In this document: positions 43,611 through 52,162 of the stretch, piece after piece
Layout of the letters: every line of letters begins with the position of its first letter
Numbering within the stretch: the first letter of the stretch is position 1
Assembly: GCA_022823465.1 (NCBI GenBank)
Contig: JAJEHX010000038.1
Location: 39,493 to 103,492 of the forward strand
DNA from: Candidatus Latescibacterota bacterium
GTDB taxonomy: Bacteria > JAAXHH01
Length of the DNA: 64,000 nucleotides
Reading direction: 5' to 3'
The notes under the pieces: model-generated
Database searches by the model: none
Told to the model about the DNA's origin: nothing
What the model saw: the letters and a program-made list of their open reading frames with translations, nothing else
Position numbers and translations under genes: made by a program

Positions 43611-45827
43611 ATGGACATTCTCACCGGTACGATCGAACGCATCACATATCAGAGCGAGGAGACCGGCTATACGGTCGCGCGGCTGCGTCCCGAACCGGAC
43701 GCCTGCAGGACCGCGGAAAACCTGTCCCGGGCATCCACGCGGGACGGCCTGCTGACCATCACGGGCGAACTTGCGAAGATCGCGCCGGGCGAACAGGTCG
43801 AAGTGGGCGGGTACTGGGTAACCCACAAGCAGTACGGCAAGCAGTTCAAGATCGTCGAATCCAGGCCGATCCGGCCCACGACCACGGACGGCATTCGTAA
43901 GTACCTGGGATCGGGGCTCATCAAGGGACTGGGGCCGGCCAAGGCCGCCATGATCGTCGACCACTTCGGCGAAGACACCCTGCAGGTCATCGAGAAGACG
44001 CCGAACCGGCTGTCGGAAGTGAGAGGCATCGCGCGGAAGACCATCAACGTCATCCGGTCCGGCTGGGAAGAGCAGAAGCACATCCAGGAGGTCATGCAGT
44101 TCCTGCTCGGCCATGACGTCAGCATGGCCTACGCTGTTAAAATCTACAAGACCTACGGCAACGAAGCCATCAGGCAGGTGACCGAGAATCCGTACCGCCT
44201 GTCCACGGACATCTGGGGCATCGGTTTCAAGACCGCCGACAAGATCGCCATGAACCTGGGGGTCGATCCAGGCGATCCGGCGCGGGTGCAGGCCGGCATC
44301 CGGTACGTGCTGGAGACCCGGGCCGAGGACGGCCACGTCTACGTGCCCCGCGAGGCGCTCGTGGAAGAATGCACCGGTGTGCTGGATGTCGATCCCGCCG
44401 CCATTCCCGCCGGTCTTGAAGCGCTGATCCGGGCCGAGGTCGTCGTACGCAGCAATGACTGGATTTACCTGCAGCCTCTTTATTACGCGGAGCAGGGCAT
44501 CGCGCGGCACATCGCCCGCCTGGTCGATCATCCGCGCACTCCGCCGTCCGGCGAGCGTATCGACGAACATATCCGGCACATAGAAAAGGACCGGGACATC
44601 GTCTTCAACGCGGAGCAGCGCGAGGCGATACACACTTCCGCGTCCCAGAGCGTCATGGCGATCACCGGCGGGCCCGGAACCGGCAAGACCACCTGCGTCC
44701 AGGGAATCGTCTACCTGTTTCACCGCGTGGGCGGGAAGGTGGTGCTGGCCGCGCCCACCGGCCGGGCCGCGAAGCGGATGTCCGAGGTGACCGGCGCCGA
44801 AGCGAAGACCATACACCGGCTGCTCGAGTTCAATCCGGGCGTCATGGAATTCGGCCGCAACGCGGACAACCGGCTGGAAGCCGATCTGGTCATCCTCGAC
44901 GAATCCTCCATGGTAGATACCGCCATGATGAACGCCCTGCTGCGCGCCGTGAAGACCTCCGCCCGTTTCGTCATGGTCGGCGACGTCGACCAGCTGCCTT
45001 CCGTAGGCGCGGGAAACGTCCTCAGGGACATAATCGACGCGGGGCACGTACCCGTCGTCCGCCTGACCGAGATCTTCCGGCAGGCGCGGGAAAGCAGCAT
45101 CGTGATGAACGCCCACCGGGTGAACCGGGGCGAGATGCCGGACACGAAGAACAGGAACCAGGGTGATTTCTTTTTTATCAACGAACCCGATCCGTCTGCC
45201 GGTGCGGACACGATCGCCGAACTGTGCACGGACCGTCTGCCGCGTACGTACGGACTCGATCCCTTCAACGACATCCAGGTGCTCACCCCCATGTACCGCG
45301 GCGACATCGGCGTGGATCAACTCAACCAGAAGCTTCAGCAGGTGCTGAATCCCGCGGGCTCCTCGTTGAAGCGGGGCGACCGGGAACTGCGCGAAGGCGA
45401 CAAGGTATTGCAGACGCGGAACAACTACGGCAAGATGATCTTCAACGGCGATATCGGCCGCGTAACCCGTATCGACCCGGACGCACAGACGGTGGACATC
45501 TCCTTCCACGAGACCGTTCAGTATGATTACGGGGAACTGGACGAACTGATCCCGGCCTATGCCATCAGCGTCCACAAGAGCCAGGGATCGGAGTACCCGG
45601 CGATCATTCTGCCGCTCTACAGCACCCATTACATCATGCTGCAGCGGAACCTGTTGTATACCGCCCTGACCAGGGCGCGCGCGCTGGCCGTCCTCGTCGG
45701 CACGCCCAAGGCCCTGGCCATAGCGGTGAAGAACAACCAGGTCGTCGAGCGGTACACGGGTCTCCGGGAAGCGCTGGGCGAAATGATCGGCGCCCGGCCC
45801 GGCGTTCTTCCCGGCCTGGCGACATGA
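43611..45827 (+). CDS. recD2: RecD-like DNA helicase (RecD2)
   Basis: A 738-residue RecD2. The ATG at 43611 starts MDILTGTIERITYQSEETGY, the standard N-terminus; the open frame before it overlaps ndk. The N-terminal half has the OB-fold and helix-hairpin-helix part (GLGPAKAAMIVDHFGEDTL). The SF1B helicase core has GGPGTGKTT near residue 355, DESSMVDTAMMNALL near 433, VGDVDQLPSVGAGN near 458 and VHKSQGSEYPAIILP near 654. It unwinds DNA 5' to 3' without RecBC, and no recB or recC is visible. Confidence 0.96.
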   Translation: MDILTGTIERITYQSEETGYTVARLRPEPDACRTAENLSRASTRDGLLTITGELAKIAPGEQVEVGGYWVTHKQYGKQFKIVESRPIRPTTTDGIRKYLGSGLIKGLGPAKAAMIVDHFGEDTLQVIEKTPNRLSEVRGIARKTINVIRSGWEEQKHIQEVMQFLLGHDVSMAYAVKIYKTYGNEAIRQVTENPYRLSTDIWGIGFKTADKIAMNLGVDPGDPARVQAGIRYVLETRAEDGHVYVPREALVEECTGVLDVDPAAIPAGLEALIRAEVVVRSNDWIYLQPLYYAEQGIARHIARLVDHPRTPPSGERIDEHIRHIEKDRDIVFNAEQREAIHTSASQSVMAITGGPGTGKTTCVQGIVYLFHRVGGKVVLAAPTGRAAKRMSEVTGAEAKTIHRLLEFNPGVMEFGRNADNRLEADLVILDESSMVDTAMMNALLRAVKTSARFVMVGDVDQLPSVGAGNVLRDIIDAGHVPVVRLTEIFRQARESSIVMNAHRVNRGEMPDTKNRNQGDFFFINEPDPSAGADTIAELCTDRLPRTYGLDPFNDIQVLTPMYRGDIGVDQLNQKLQQVLNPAGSSLKRGDRELREGDKVLQTRNNYGKMIFNGDIGRVTRIDPDAQTVDISFHETVQYDYGELDELIPAYAISVHKSQGSEYPAIILPLYSTHYIMLQRNLLYTALTRARALAVLVGTPKALAIAVKNNQVVERYTGLREALGEMIGARPGVLPGLAT

Positions 45828-45849
45828 GCATCAGGAAACGAAATACACC

Positions 45850-45877
45850 TTGACATGGATATGGCGGGTCCTATCTT
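45850..45877 (+). promoter_or_regulatory. Candidate promoter upstream of the membrane transporter at 46010
   Basis: TTGACA (45850-45855) and TATCTT (45872-45877) have a 16-nt spacer. The -10 matches four of six bases. They lie about 130 bp before the start codon, leaving a long 5' leader. Confidence 0.45.
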
Positions 45878-45932
45878 GTCTGACTTGATATCCCACATGG
45901 GGAAACGCAGGTTTCCCACGCGATTTACAGAA

Positions 45933-45946
45933 AATGTATACACATT
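45933..45946. promoter_or_regulatory. Inverted repeat, possible operator
   Basis: AATGT-ATAC-ACATT has perfect 5-bp arms and sits between the candidate promoter and the start of the transporter gene. The position downstream of the promoter would suit a repressor site. No regulator gene is adjacent. Confidence 0.35.
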
Positions 45947-46009
45947 GTAACTTAATGGCGCATGGGGTGTTATAGGATTTAATTGCGGTAACGCTTCAGG
46001 AGGCAAGCG

Positions 46010-48034
46010 GTGTCCGTCCGTGAAGACGAACTGAAGGAAGACAGTCCGGAGCAATACCAGAATCCCGATACCGCGTTGTTCGGGGAAGCGGACGAACCGT
46101 ACCTTCCGGGATTCAACCTGAAGACGATCTGGGCCTGTCTGTTCGTCGGTTTCGTCATGCTGCCGGGATCGATCTACCTGAGCCTGGTAACAGGCGGGCA
46201 GACCGGCGCGGCGGACTGGGTCACCGTCATCCTGTTCCTCGAGATCGCCAAGCGCTCCCTGGTCAAGATGACCCGGCAGGAGATCATGATCCTGTACTGG
46301 GCGGCAGCCGGGCTGGCCGCCGCGGGGAACGCCATGAACACCGGGATTACCGGCGGCCCCTTTGCCCACCTGATCTGGGAGCAGTACTACAAGCAATCGC
46401 CGGAAGCCACGGGAATCGCCACGCTGATCCCCACCTGGGTCGTGCCGACCCTGGATTCCACCGCGATGGCGAGCCGGACTTTCTTCCATATGGACTGGTT
46501 CGTCCCCGTCCTCGTCCTCACCGCGGTGACGGTCCTCTTCGCCATCAATTCCTACTCCATGGGGTACATCCTCTTCCGGGTCACCAATGACGTGGAGCGG
46601 CTGACCTTCCCCCTGGCGCGGGTACACGCGGGAGGCGCCACGGCCCTGGCGGAGACGTCCCAGAACCGGGAAGGCTGGCGATGGCGGGCCTTCAGCATCG
46701 GATCCGTGATCGGCGTATCGTGGGGGCTGCTGTACGTGATGATCCCCATCCTTTCCAGCACGTTCCTGGTCACGCCCATCACCATACTGCCGATCCCCTT
46801 CATCGATTTCACCACCAGTCTCAAGGAAGTGCTGCCGGCGACCATGGTGGGCATAGGGACCGATCTGGGCACCCTCGTAGCCGGATTCGTCCTGCCCTTC
46901 TGGGTCGTGATCGGCACCTTCGTGTCCTCGGCCCTGATCGCCCTCATCGCCAACCCGGTGCTCTACCACAACGGCATCCTGACGACCTGGGAGCCCGGGA
47001 TGTCGCTTATTCCGACCCAGATATCCAATAACATCGATTTCTGGCTCAGCTTCACCATCGGCGCTTCTCTCGTCATCGGTATCGTGGGATTCACCGCGAC
47101 CATCCGGGCCCTTCTGAAATCCAACCGGGAAAAGAACAACGATCCCAATCGGGACACGGAAGTGCGCCAGACGCCAAAGGGCCGGGGCGACCTGCCGATC
47201 TGGATCGTCTTCATCTTCTGGTTCCTCAGCACGACGGGCTTCGTGGTCATTCTCTACATCCTGATCCCCGACTTCCCCTGGTGGATCAGCGCCATCTTCG
47301 GATTCCTCTGGTCGCCGGTGTTTTCCTATATCGGGGCCCGCATGATCGGCATCACCGGCTCGCCCTACGGTTCCTCCTTCCCCTTCGTCAAGGAGGCCTC
47401 CTTCCTGCTGTCCGGGTACAAGGGAGTCGCCGTGTGGTTTGCGCCGATACCCATCTTCGAGCACGGGAAGGTGGCGGAAACCTTCAAGCAACTGGATCTC
47501 ACCAAGACGACCTTCGGGAGCGTGGTCAAGCTGACCGCGGTAACCACCGTCCTGATGTTCGTATGCAGCTTCATCTTCTATTCGCTGGTGTGGAAACTCA
47601 ACCCGATTCCTTCGGCGGCCTATCCTTACGTGCAGAAGATGTGGCCTCTCAACGCGGCCATGCGGACCATCTGGGTGAAGTCCACCCTGCCCGGCGGTCT
47701 CACCTTCATCTTCGATATCATCAAGATCGAATACATCATCGCCGGCCTGGGTGTTACAGGAGGGCTCTTCGGCCTGCTGACGCTGGTGGGCGCCTCGCCC
47801 CTCTTCTTCTACGGCCTGGTCGGCGGCCTGGCCATGCCGCTCTGGCAGACCCTGCCGACTTTCTTCGGCGCGATCCTGGGGCGCTACTACTTCTCCAAGC
47901 GCTTCGGTGAAGAGAAATGGATGGCCTATGTGCCCATTGTCCTGGCCGGCTACGGGGCCGGCATTGGACTCATAGGCATGATCGCCATCGCCATCGCGCT
48001 GATCTCCAAGGCGATTTCGCAGATTGTGTATTGA
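46010..48034 (+). CDS. OPT/DUF6785-like polytopic membrane transporter
   Basis: A 674-residue protein with about 14-16 membrane segments and a 45-residue acidic N-terminal tail. GTG at 46010 is preceded by AGGAGG (45998-46003). NDVERLTFPLARVHAGGATAL is the segment shared in outline with the protein at 11176-13146. A cytoplasmic loop (KSNREKNNDPNRDTEVRQ, near 370) divides the two halves. I place it among OPT-like transporters, and its cargo is unknown. The DapA-like aldolase and the racemase/dehydratase genes that follow, on the other strand, suggest a sugar-acid or peptide context. Confidence 0.8.
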   Translation: MSVREDELKEDSPEQYQNPDTALFGEADEPYLPGFNLKTIWACLFVGFVMLPGSIYLSLVTGGQTGAADWVTVILFLEIAKRSLVKMTRQEIMILYWAAAGLAAAGNAMNTGITGGPFAHLIWEQYYKQSPEATGIATLIPTWVVPTLDSTAMASRTFFHMDWFVPVLVLTAVTVLFAINSYSMGYILFRVTNDVERLTFPLARVHAGGATALAETSQNREGWRWRAFSIGSVIGVSWGLLYVMIPILSSTFLVTPITILPIPFIDFTTSLKEVLPATMVGIGTDLGTLVAGFVLPFWVVIGTFVSSALIALIANPVLYHNGILTTWEPGMSLIPTQISNNIDFWLSFTIGASLVIGIVGFTATIRALLKSNREKNNDPNRDTEVRQTPKGRGDLPIWIVFIFWFLSTTGFVVILYILIPDFPWWISAIFGFLWSPVFSYIGARMIGITGSPYGSSFPFVKEASFLLSGYKGVAVWFAPIPIFEHGKVAETFKQLDLTKTTFGSVVKLTAVTTVLMFVCSFIFYSLVWKLNPIPSAAYPYVQKMWPLNAAMRTIWVKSTLPGGLTFIFDIIKIEYIIAGLGVTGGLFGLLTLVGASPLFFYGLVGGLAMPLWQTLPTFFGAILGRYYFSKRFGEEKWMAYVPIVLAGYGAGIGLIGMIAIAIALISKAISQIVY

Positions 48035-48054
48035 GGGAAGCCGGAACCGGTCGC

Positions 48055-48987
48055 TTAGTGGTAGGCTCGCAGCGGTTCCACCGCGTCGGCCACGCGGGTG
48101 GCTATGTCCCGCGGCACCCGCGGATTGAAGGGGCCGCCCTCGCCCGCCGCGACATCTTCCCACCCCCCGATGATCATCGCCTCGATCACCGCCGAGTAGT
48201 TGAATTGCCGGCCGTTCATGAACCGCAGGTGTTCGAGGTCTGATATGCAGGCTTCCACGCGGGCCGATTCCGCGAAGTCGCCCCGGCGCTGGGCGTTGTT
48301 GATCTCGTCCGCCGCGCGGGCGGCGACGACGGCGATGCCGGAGGTGTGTCCCCTGGCGCCCAGTTCGGCGGCCCGGGTGCTCCGGTCGCCGATCCCCCAC
48401 ATGACGATGCCTTCATCGCCGATGCCTTCGATGAGCGGGGCGACCTCGTCCTCGCTCGTGCCCACCTTTACGCCGACAATGTGCGGGGAGTCCTTGACCA
48501 GCCGGATGATCGGGTTCACGTAGTCCACGGAGCGCATGTACAGCAGGAAGCGGGCCCCGCAGGCATCGCCGAGCCCTTCGGCGAAGGCCATGTAATCGTC
48601 GTAGGTCGCTTCGTGATCGGCCACGCCGGTGAGCGGCATGATGAGGTACACGTCCGGTGGCCGGGGAAGGGACGACTGCCCGCGCACGAGTTCCTCGGCC
48701 TGTGAAATCGGATTCGGCACGATACCGGACATCAGGAACCCGGCCCCTCCCATCTCTTCTCCGGTCGCCTCGATGACGCGCATCTGGTCCTCGAAGGAGA
48801 AGTGGTGGATCAGGCTCGTGCCCGCGATTCCGATCACCCGCTTCCGGTTCCCGTCGAGATGGTTGTTTTCCATGAGGTACCGAATATTCCTGCGGTGGCC
48901 GTCCAAATCGATGGCGCCGCCGCGGAAGGGCACGACGGGAATCGCGGTTACGGAGTTGAGCGTGTCGTACAGTGCTGCGGTCTGCAT
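48055..48987 (-). CDS. Dihydrodipicolinate synthase (DapA) family aldolase/lyase
   Basis: A 310-residue class I aldolase of the DapA/NanA superfamily. The Schiff-base Lys is in HIVGVKVGTSED near residue 171, and the partner Tyr in FLLYMRSV near 145. The N-terminal SVTAIPVVPFRGGAIDLDGH is the family start. True DapA enzymes have other residues at the pyruvate site, so a catabolic 2-keto-3-deoxy-sugar-acid type lyase is more likely. AAAGGA lies before the ATG. The enolase-superfamily dehydratase gene upstream could supply its substrate. Confidence 0.88.
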   Translation of the reverse strand: MQTAALYDTLNSVTAIPVVPFRGGAIDLDGHRRNIRYLMENNHLDGNRKRVIGIAGTSLIHHFSFEDQMRVIEATGEEMGGAGFLMSGIVPNPISQAEELVRGQSSLPRPPDVYLIMPLTGVADHEATYDDYMAFAEGLGDACGARFLLYMRSVDYVNPIIRLVKDSPHIVGVKVGTSEDEVAPLIEGIGDEGIVMWGIGDRSTRAAELGARGHTSGIAVVAARAADEINNAQRRGDFAESARVEACISDLEHLRFMNGRQFNYSAVIEAMIIGGWEDVAAGEGGPFNPRVPRDIATRVADAVEPLRAYH

Positions 48988-49043
48988 TGATGTCCATTCC
49001 TTTCGTTGGCCGGCTGTGGATCAGACAAGCTTTTCATTGAGCT

Positions 49044-49173
49044 GGCCGCCATTCATTGCACTTATGGGTCCGCGCGATGCGCTGCAACGATGTCGGGTGC
49101 TAGGTTCAGGCCGCCATCTAGTGAGCTGATGGGTCCCCACGATGCGCTGCAGCCTTGCCGGAGTCCAGGCTCA
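49044..49173. repeat. 65-bp degenerate tandem repeat ending at a stop codon
   Basis: Two adjacent 65-bp units (49044-49108 and 49109-49173) match at 48 of 65 positions. Each begins GGCCGCCAT and contains ATGGGTCC and CGATGCGCTGCA. The second unit ends exactly at the stop codon of the racemase gene (minus strand), and weaker similarity continues into the gene's last 50 bases. It looks like repeated copying of the gene end. Confidence 0.8.
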
Positions 49174-50268
49174 AGCAACCATCGGGTCGACGCGATATGC
49201 CTCCACGACCCCGGGCGCCAGACTCAGGCCGAGCCCCGGCCGGTCGGATATATCCATGCGGCCGTCAACCACCCGTTCCGCGGGCGATACGAGTCCTTCG
49301 CGCCAGGGCACCTGGCCCCAGGCGTATTCTAGAACAAGAAATCCCGGATGGGAGGCCATGATCTGTACGTGCGCCGCGACCGTGACCGGTCCGAAGGGGC
49401 CATGCGGCGCAGTCAGCTGTCCCCTGCTTTCGGCGATCGACGAGATCTTCTTCAGTTCGCCGATTCCGCCCGCGATCGTGACGTCGGGCATGATGACGTC
49501 CATGGCTTCGGCGTCGAAGAGGGGCCAGAATCCCTCGATGAGCATGGCCCGTTCCCCGCCGGCGATTCGCCACCCGGTCTCTCTTCTGATCTGGCGGTAT
49601 CCGTCCAGGTCCCGTTCCCCCACGGGTTCTTCCAGCCAGTACAGGTCGACGCCCCGCAGACCGTCCACGAGCCGCCGGGCATCGTCCAGCGAGAAACGGC
49701 CGTAGCAGTCGAGGAGCAGATCGATATCCGGCCCGATGGCCTCCCGCACGGCGTGCACGCACCGCAGTCCGTGCTCGATCAGGGTCGTTCCCGTGCCGAA
49801 GCGGCCGTCGAAAGGCGCGATCTTCACTGCGGTATGGCCATCCCTGACGGCGCCCGTGGCCTGGCGGACGAAGTCGTCCGGCGTGCCTTCCAGCGCGGCC
49901 CGGGTCACGTTGGCGTAAACGGGGATACGGTCCCGGCATCGTCCCCCGAGCAGGGCGTGGACCGGGGCGTCGAGCCACTTGCCGAGGATATCCCACAGGC
50001 CCTGTTCAAAGGCGCACAGGGCATGCACGGCGGGCCGGTCTTCGGGACGGGGTTTCAACCGGGCGGTCAACCGTTCAATCTGGCGGGGATCCTGCCCCAG
50101 TACCTCGCGCTCGATCCCCTTCAGCGCGGACAGGACCGCGCTTCTCGGGGCCGATGGGTTGAGTTCGCCCAGCCCGTCCACCCTTTCGTCAGTACGGACG
50201 TGCACGAAAACCCAGTGATGCTGTGCGTTCACGTCCACCGCGTCGAGATCGATACCCGTTATGCGCAT
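49171..50268 (-). CDS. Mandelate racemase/muconate lactonizing enzyme family protein (dehydratase-like)
   Basis: A 365-residue enolase-superfamily protein. The ATG at 50268 (MRITGIDLDAV) replaces an upstream in-frame start. The TAVKIAPF strand carries the likely catalytic Lys, LLLDCYGRFS and YWLEEPVG bring metal Asp and Glu, and GERAML the third metal ligand. TAPHGPFGP near residue 300 supplies the His. Together these suit acid-sugar dehydratases better than muconate cycloisomerases. With the DapA-like aldolase gene, 183 bp downstream, it could form an aldonate catabolic pair. The substrate is not assigned. Confidence 0.9.
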   Translation of the reverse strand: MRITGIDLDAVDVNAQHHWVFVHVRTDERVDGLGELNPSAPRSAVLSALKGIEREVLGQDPRQIERLTARLKPRPEDRPAVHALCAFEQGLWDILGKWLDAPVHALLGGRCRDRIPVYANVTRAALEGTPDDFVRQATGAVRDGHTAVKIAPFDGRFGTGTTLIEHGLRCVHAVREAIGPDIDLLLDCYGRFSLDDARRLVDGLRGVDLYWLEEPVGERDLDGYRQIRRETGWRIAGGERAMLIEGFWPLFDAEAMDVIMPDVTIAGGIGELKKISSIAESRGQLTAPHGPFGPVTVAAHVQIMASHPGFLVLEYAWGQVPWREGLVSPAERVVDGRMDISDRPGLGLSLAPGVVEAYRVDPMVA

Positions 50269-50296
50269 GATGCTACCATTGCGGCCCATCGCTGCC

Positions 50297-50457
50297 GATG
50301 CAGCCCGCCGCGGTCTGCTGCGGGCCCACCATGATCCGATGCGACCCGCCGCAGTCCAGTGTGACCCGCCGCGGTCTGTTGCGGACTATCACGGTCTGAT
50401 GCGATAACCCGCGTTCGCTACGATCCGCCGCCTTGCCGCGATCCGACGCCGCCCCGT
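50297..50457. repeat. Array of about eight degenerate 20-bp tandem repeats
   Basis: Units start at 50297, 50317, 50338, 50358, 50378, 50398, 50418 and 50438. The approximate consensus is GATGCGACCCGCCGCGGTCT. Units 1, 3 and 4 are closest to it, the last two are shortened and decayed. It fills almost the whole spacer between the metallo-hydrolase stop and the racemase start, both on the minus strand. The period is not a multiple of three, so it is unlikely to be coding. Confidence 0.85.
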
Positions 50458-50468
50458 GAGTACCGGTC

Positions 50469-51260
50469 TCAGGGGCTGTAGACGGCGGACTGGTTGTACG
50501 GAATGATCAGGGGTTCCGGGCCGTCTTCCGGCAGATGAGAAGCCCATTCCCCCGGATCGTAGTCGCGCGCCACGAAACAGGCGTAGTGGGCGGGCACAGC
50601 GGCTTTCAGTCCAAGGGAGCCGGCGATGCGGGCCGATCCGTCGAAGAAGGGGAACTCCCCCTCGTTCGGGTGATTGGTCAGAAACCCAATCTGTGGCCGC
50701 AGGGCCCTGACCGGCGCGAGGAGAGATTCGTGATTGCCGAAGGTATTCACCGGATCGCCGGAGATGTATATGCGGACCGGGCCCATTTCGACGACGTACC
50801 CCAGGTGCTGCACGTCGGGCGGGTCGATGCCGTCGCCGGGAAGGCCTTCAGGCGGCTTGGCCCACACCGTGTGCGCTTTCGACGATCCCATCTCGGCGGT
50901 GTCTCCCGCAGTAACGACCGTCATGTTCCCGTCGTCGAATCCCGCTTCAGTGAGCGCGTTTATGCTCTCGCTCGGTCCCACGTAGCGGACCCCAGGAAAG
51001 GCGGCCGAAAGGCGCTCCAGCGATTCCAGGCAGGTGTGATCGCCGTGGTTGTGGGTCAGGAGCACGTAGTCGGTCTTCAGCGTCCCTTCGTCCAGGGGTG
51101 GCCGGGCATGGACGAAGCGGTCCGCGGGCCGTTCGCGCGGGAAGTAGGGATCGACCTGGATTACCGTGCCGTCTGGATGCTTCAGTCCGAAAGAGCTCTG
51201 TCCGAACCAGTGAATGCCCACGCTCCCGGAGGGCACGGTCAGGTCTTCGAAGGGATGCAT
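50469..51260 (-). CDS. MBL-fold metallo-hydrolase (UlaG-like)
   Basis: A 263-residue beta-lactamase-fold hydrolase. The metal motif THNHGDH (residues ~69-75) and ISGDPVNTFGNH (near 168) are typical of the UlaG/L-ascorbate-6-phosphate lactonase group, as is HYACFVARDYDPGEW at the end. AAAGGA is nine nt before the ATG. It probably opens a sugar lactone or hydrolyses a phosphoester, which would fit the sugar-acid genes nearby. The 20-bp repeat array follows its stop. Confidence 0.88.
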   Translation of the reverse strand: MHPFEDLTVPSGSVGIHWFGQSSFGLKHPDGTVIQVDPYFPRERPADRFVHARPPLDEGTLKTDYVLLTHNHGDHTCLESLERLSAAFPGVRYVGPSESINALTEAGFDDGNMTVVTAGDTAEMGSSKAHTVWAKPPEGLPGDGIDPPDVQHLGYVVEMGPVRIYISGDPVNTFGNHESLLAPVRALRPQIGFLTNHPNEGEFPFFDGSARIAGSLGLKAAVPAHYACFVARDYDPGEWASHLPEDGPEPLIIPYNQSAVYSP

Positions 51261-51484
51261 GCGGGATGTCCTTTCTGATCTGTTGGGGCTGAAGTTTCAA
51301 AACACCTCGGGTAAATCGGGCACGGAGAACTTAGCGTCCCGGGCCCTGCGTGTCAAGCCGGGTGAGCGTCCGCGCAACCGTGGTCTGACGGGAAGTTTCG
51401 ATTCGGTCCGCCATGGTTCCGGGGTATTGGAGCGTCCTGATTTACCTTGCTCCGGCCAAATGGTCTCCTTAGACTGAGCGGACC

Positions 51485-52144
51485 ATGCTGCTATCCCGCT
51501 TTTTCAAGAAAAAAGGACCGGATGCCGACCCCGTTTCGCCTCAGGAACGGATGATTGAGGAGCAAATCGTCAGGCGCGGCATCGACGAACCCCGGCTCAT
51601 CGAGGCCATGCGTGCCGTGCCGAGGCACCAGTTCATTCCCGCGGCGTACCGGTCGCACGCCTACGACGACTGCGCCGTGTCCCTCGACCTGGGACAAACC
51701 GTGTCCCAACCCTACATCGTGGGGCTCATGACCCGGTTGCTCGATCCAGTTGAATCGGACCGGATCCTTGAGATCGGCACGGGGTCGGGTTACCAGACGG
51801 CCATCCTTGCCCGGCTTGCCCGGTCCGTCTACACGGTGGAACGGCTGGCCGTCCTGGGTCAGCGGGCCAGGGAGACCCTGCAATCCCTGGGATACGACAA
51901 CATCCACTTTAGGATCGGAGATGGCCACAGCGGGTGGCCCGAGGAAGCGCCCTTCGACGGCATCATGGTGACGGCGGCGCCGAGTGCCCTGCCCGAGGCG
52001 CTGCTTCGCCAGTTGAAATCCGGCGGACGGATGGTCATCCCCATCGGTGAAGAGCTGTACACCGTGACGCGGTCGGGAGAAGAGACGGTCAAGGTACACC
52101 ACGGCGGTGTGAGATTCGTGCCCATGGTGGAGGACGGGGCGTAG
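51485..52144 (+). CDS. pcm: Protein-L-isoaspartate (D-aspartate) O-methyltransferase
   Basis: A 219-residue SAM-dependent methyltransferase. The SAM motif ILEIGTGSGYQTAILAR is near residue 98. The preceding GQTVSQPYIVGLMTRLL and the later VTAAPSALPEALLRQL are standard Pcm signatures. It methylates isoaspartyl residues in damaged proteins as the first step of repair. It is divergent from the metallo-hydrolase gene and has a weak purine-rich ribosome-binding site. Confidence 0.95.
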   Translation: MLLSRFFKKKGPDADPVSPQERMIEEQIVRRGIDEPRLIEAMRAVPRHQFIPAAYRSHAYDDCAVSLDLGQTVSQPYIVGLMTRLLDPVESDRILEIGTGSGYQTAILARLARSVYTVERLAVLGQRARETLQSLGYDNIHFRIGDGHSGWPEEAPFDGIMVTAAPSALPEALLRQLKSGGRMVIPIGEELYTVTRSGEETVKVHHGGVRFVPMVEDGA

Positions 52145-52162
52145 CAGACTTGTAAAGACGAT

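Noticed and set aside
43569..45629. Long antisense open frame opposite recD2.
   Set aside because: Same reason; recD2 motifs are complete on the plus strand.
45629..48400. Very long antisense open frame across the transporter gene.
   Set aside because: A shadow frame in GC-rich DNA; charged, low-complexity translation with no domain, while the other strand encodes a clear membrane protein.
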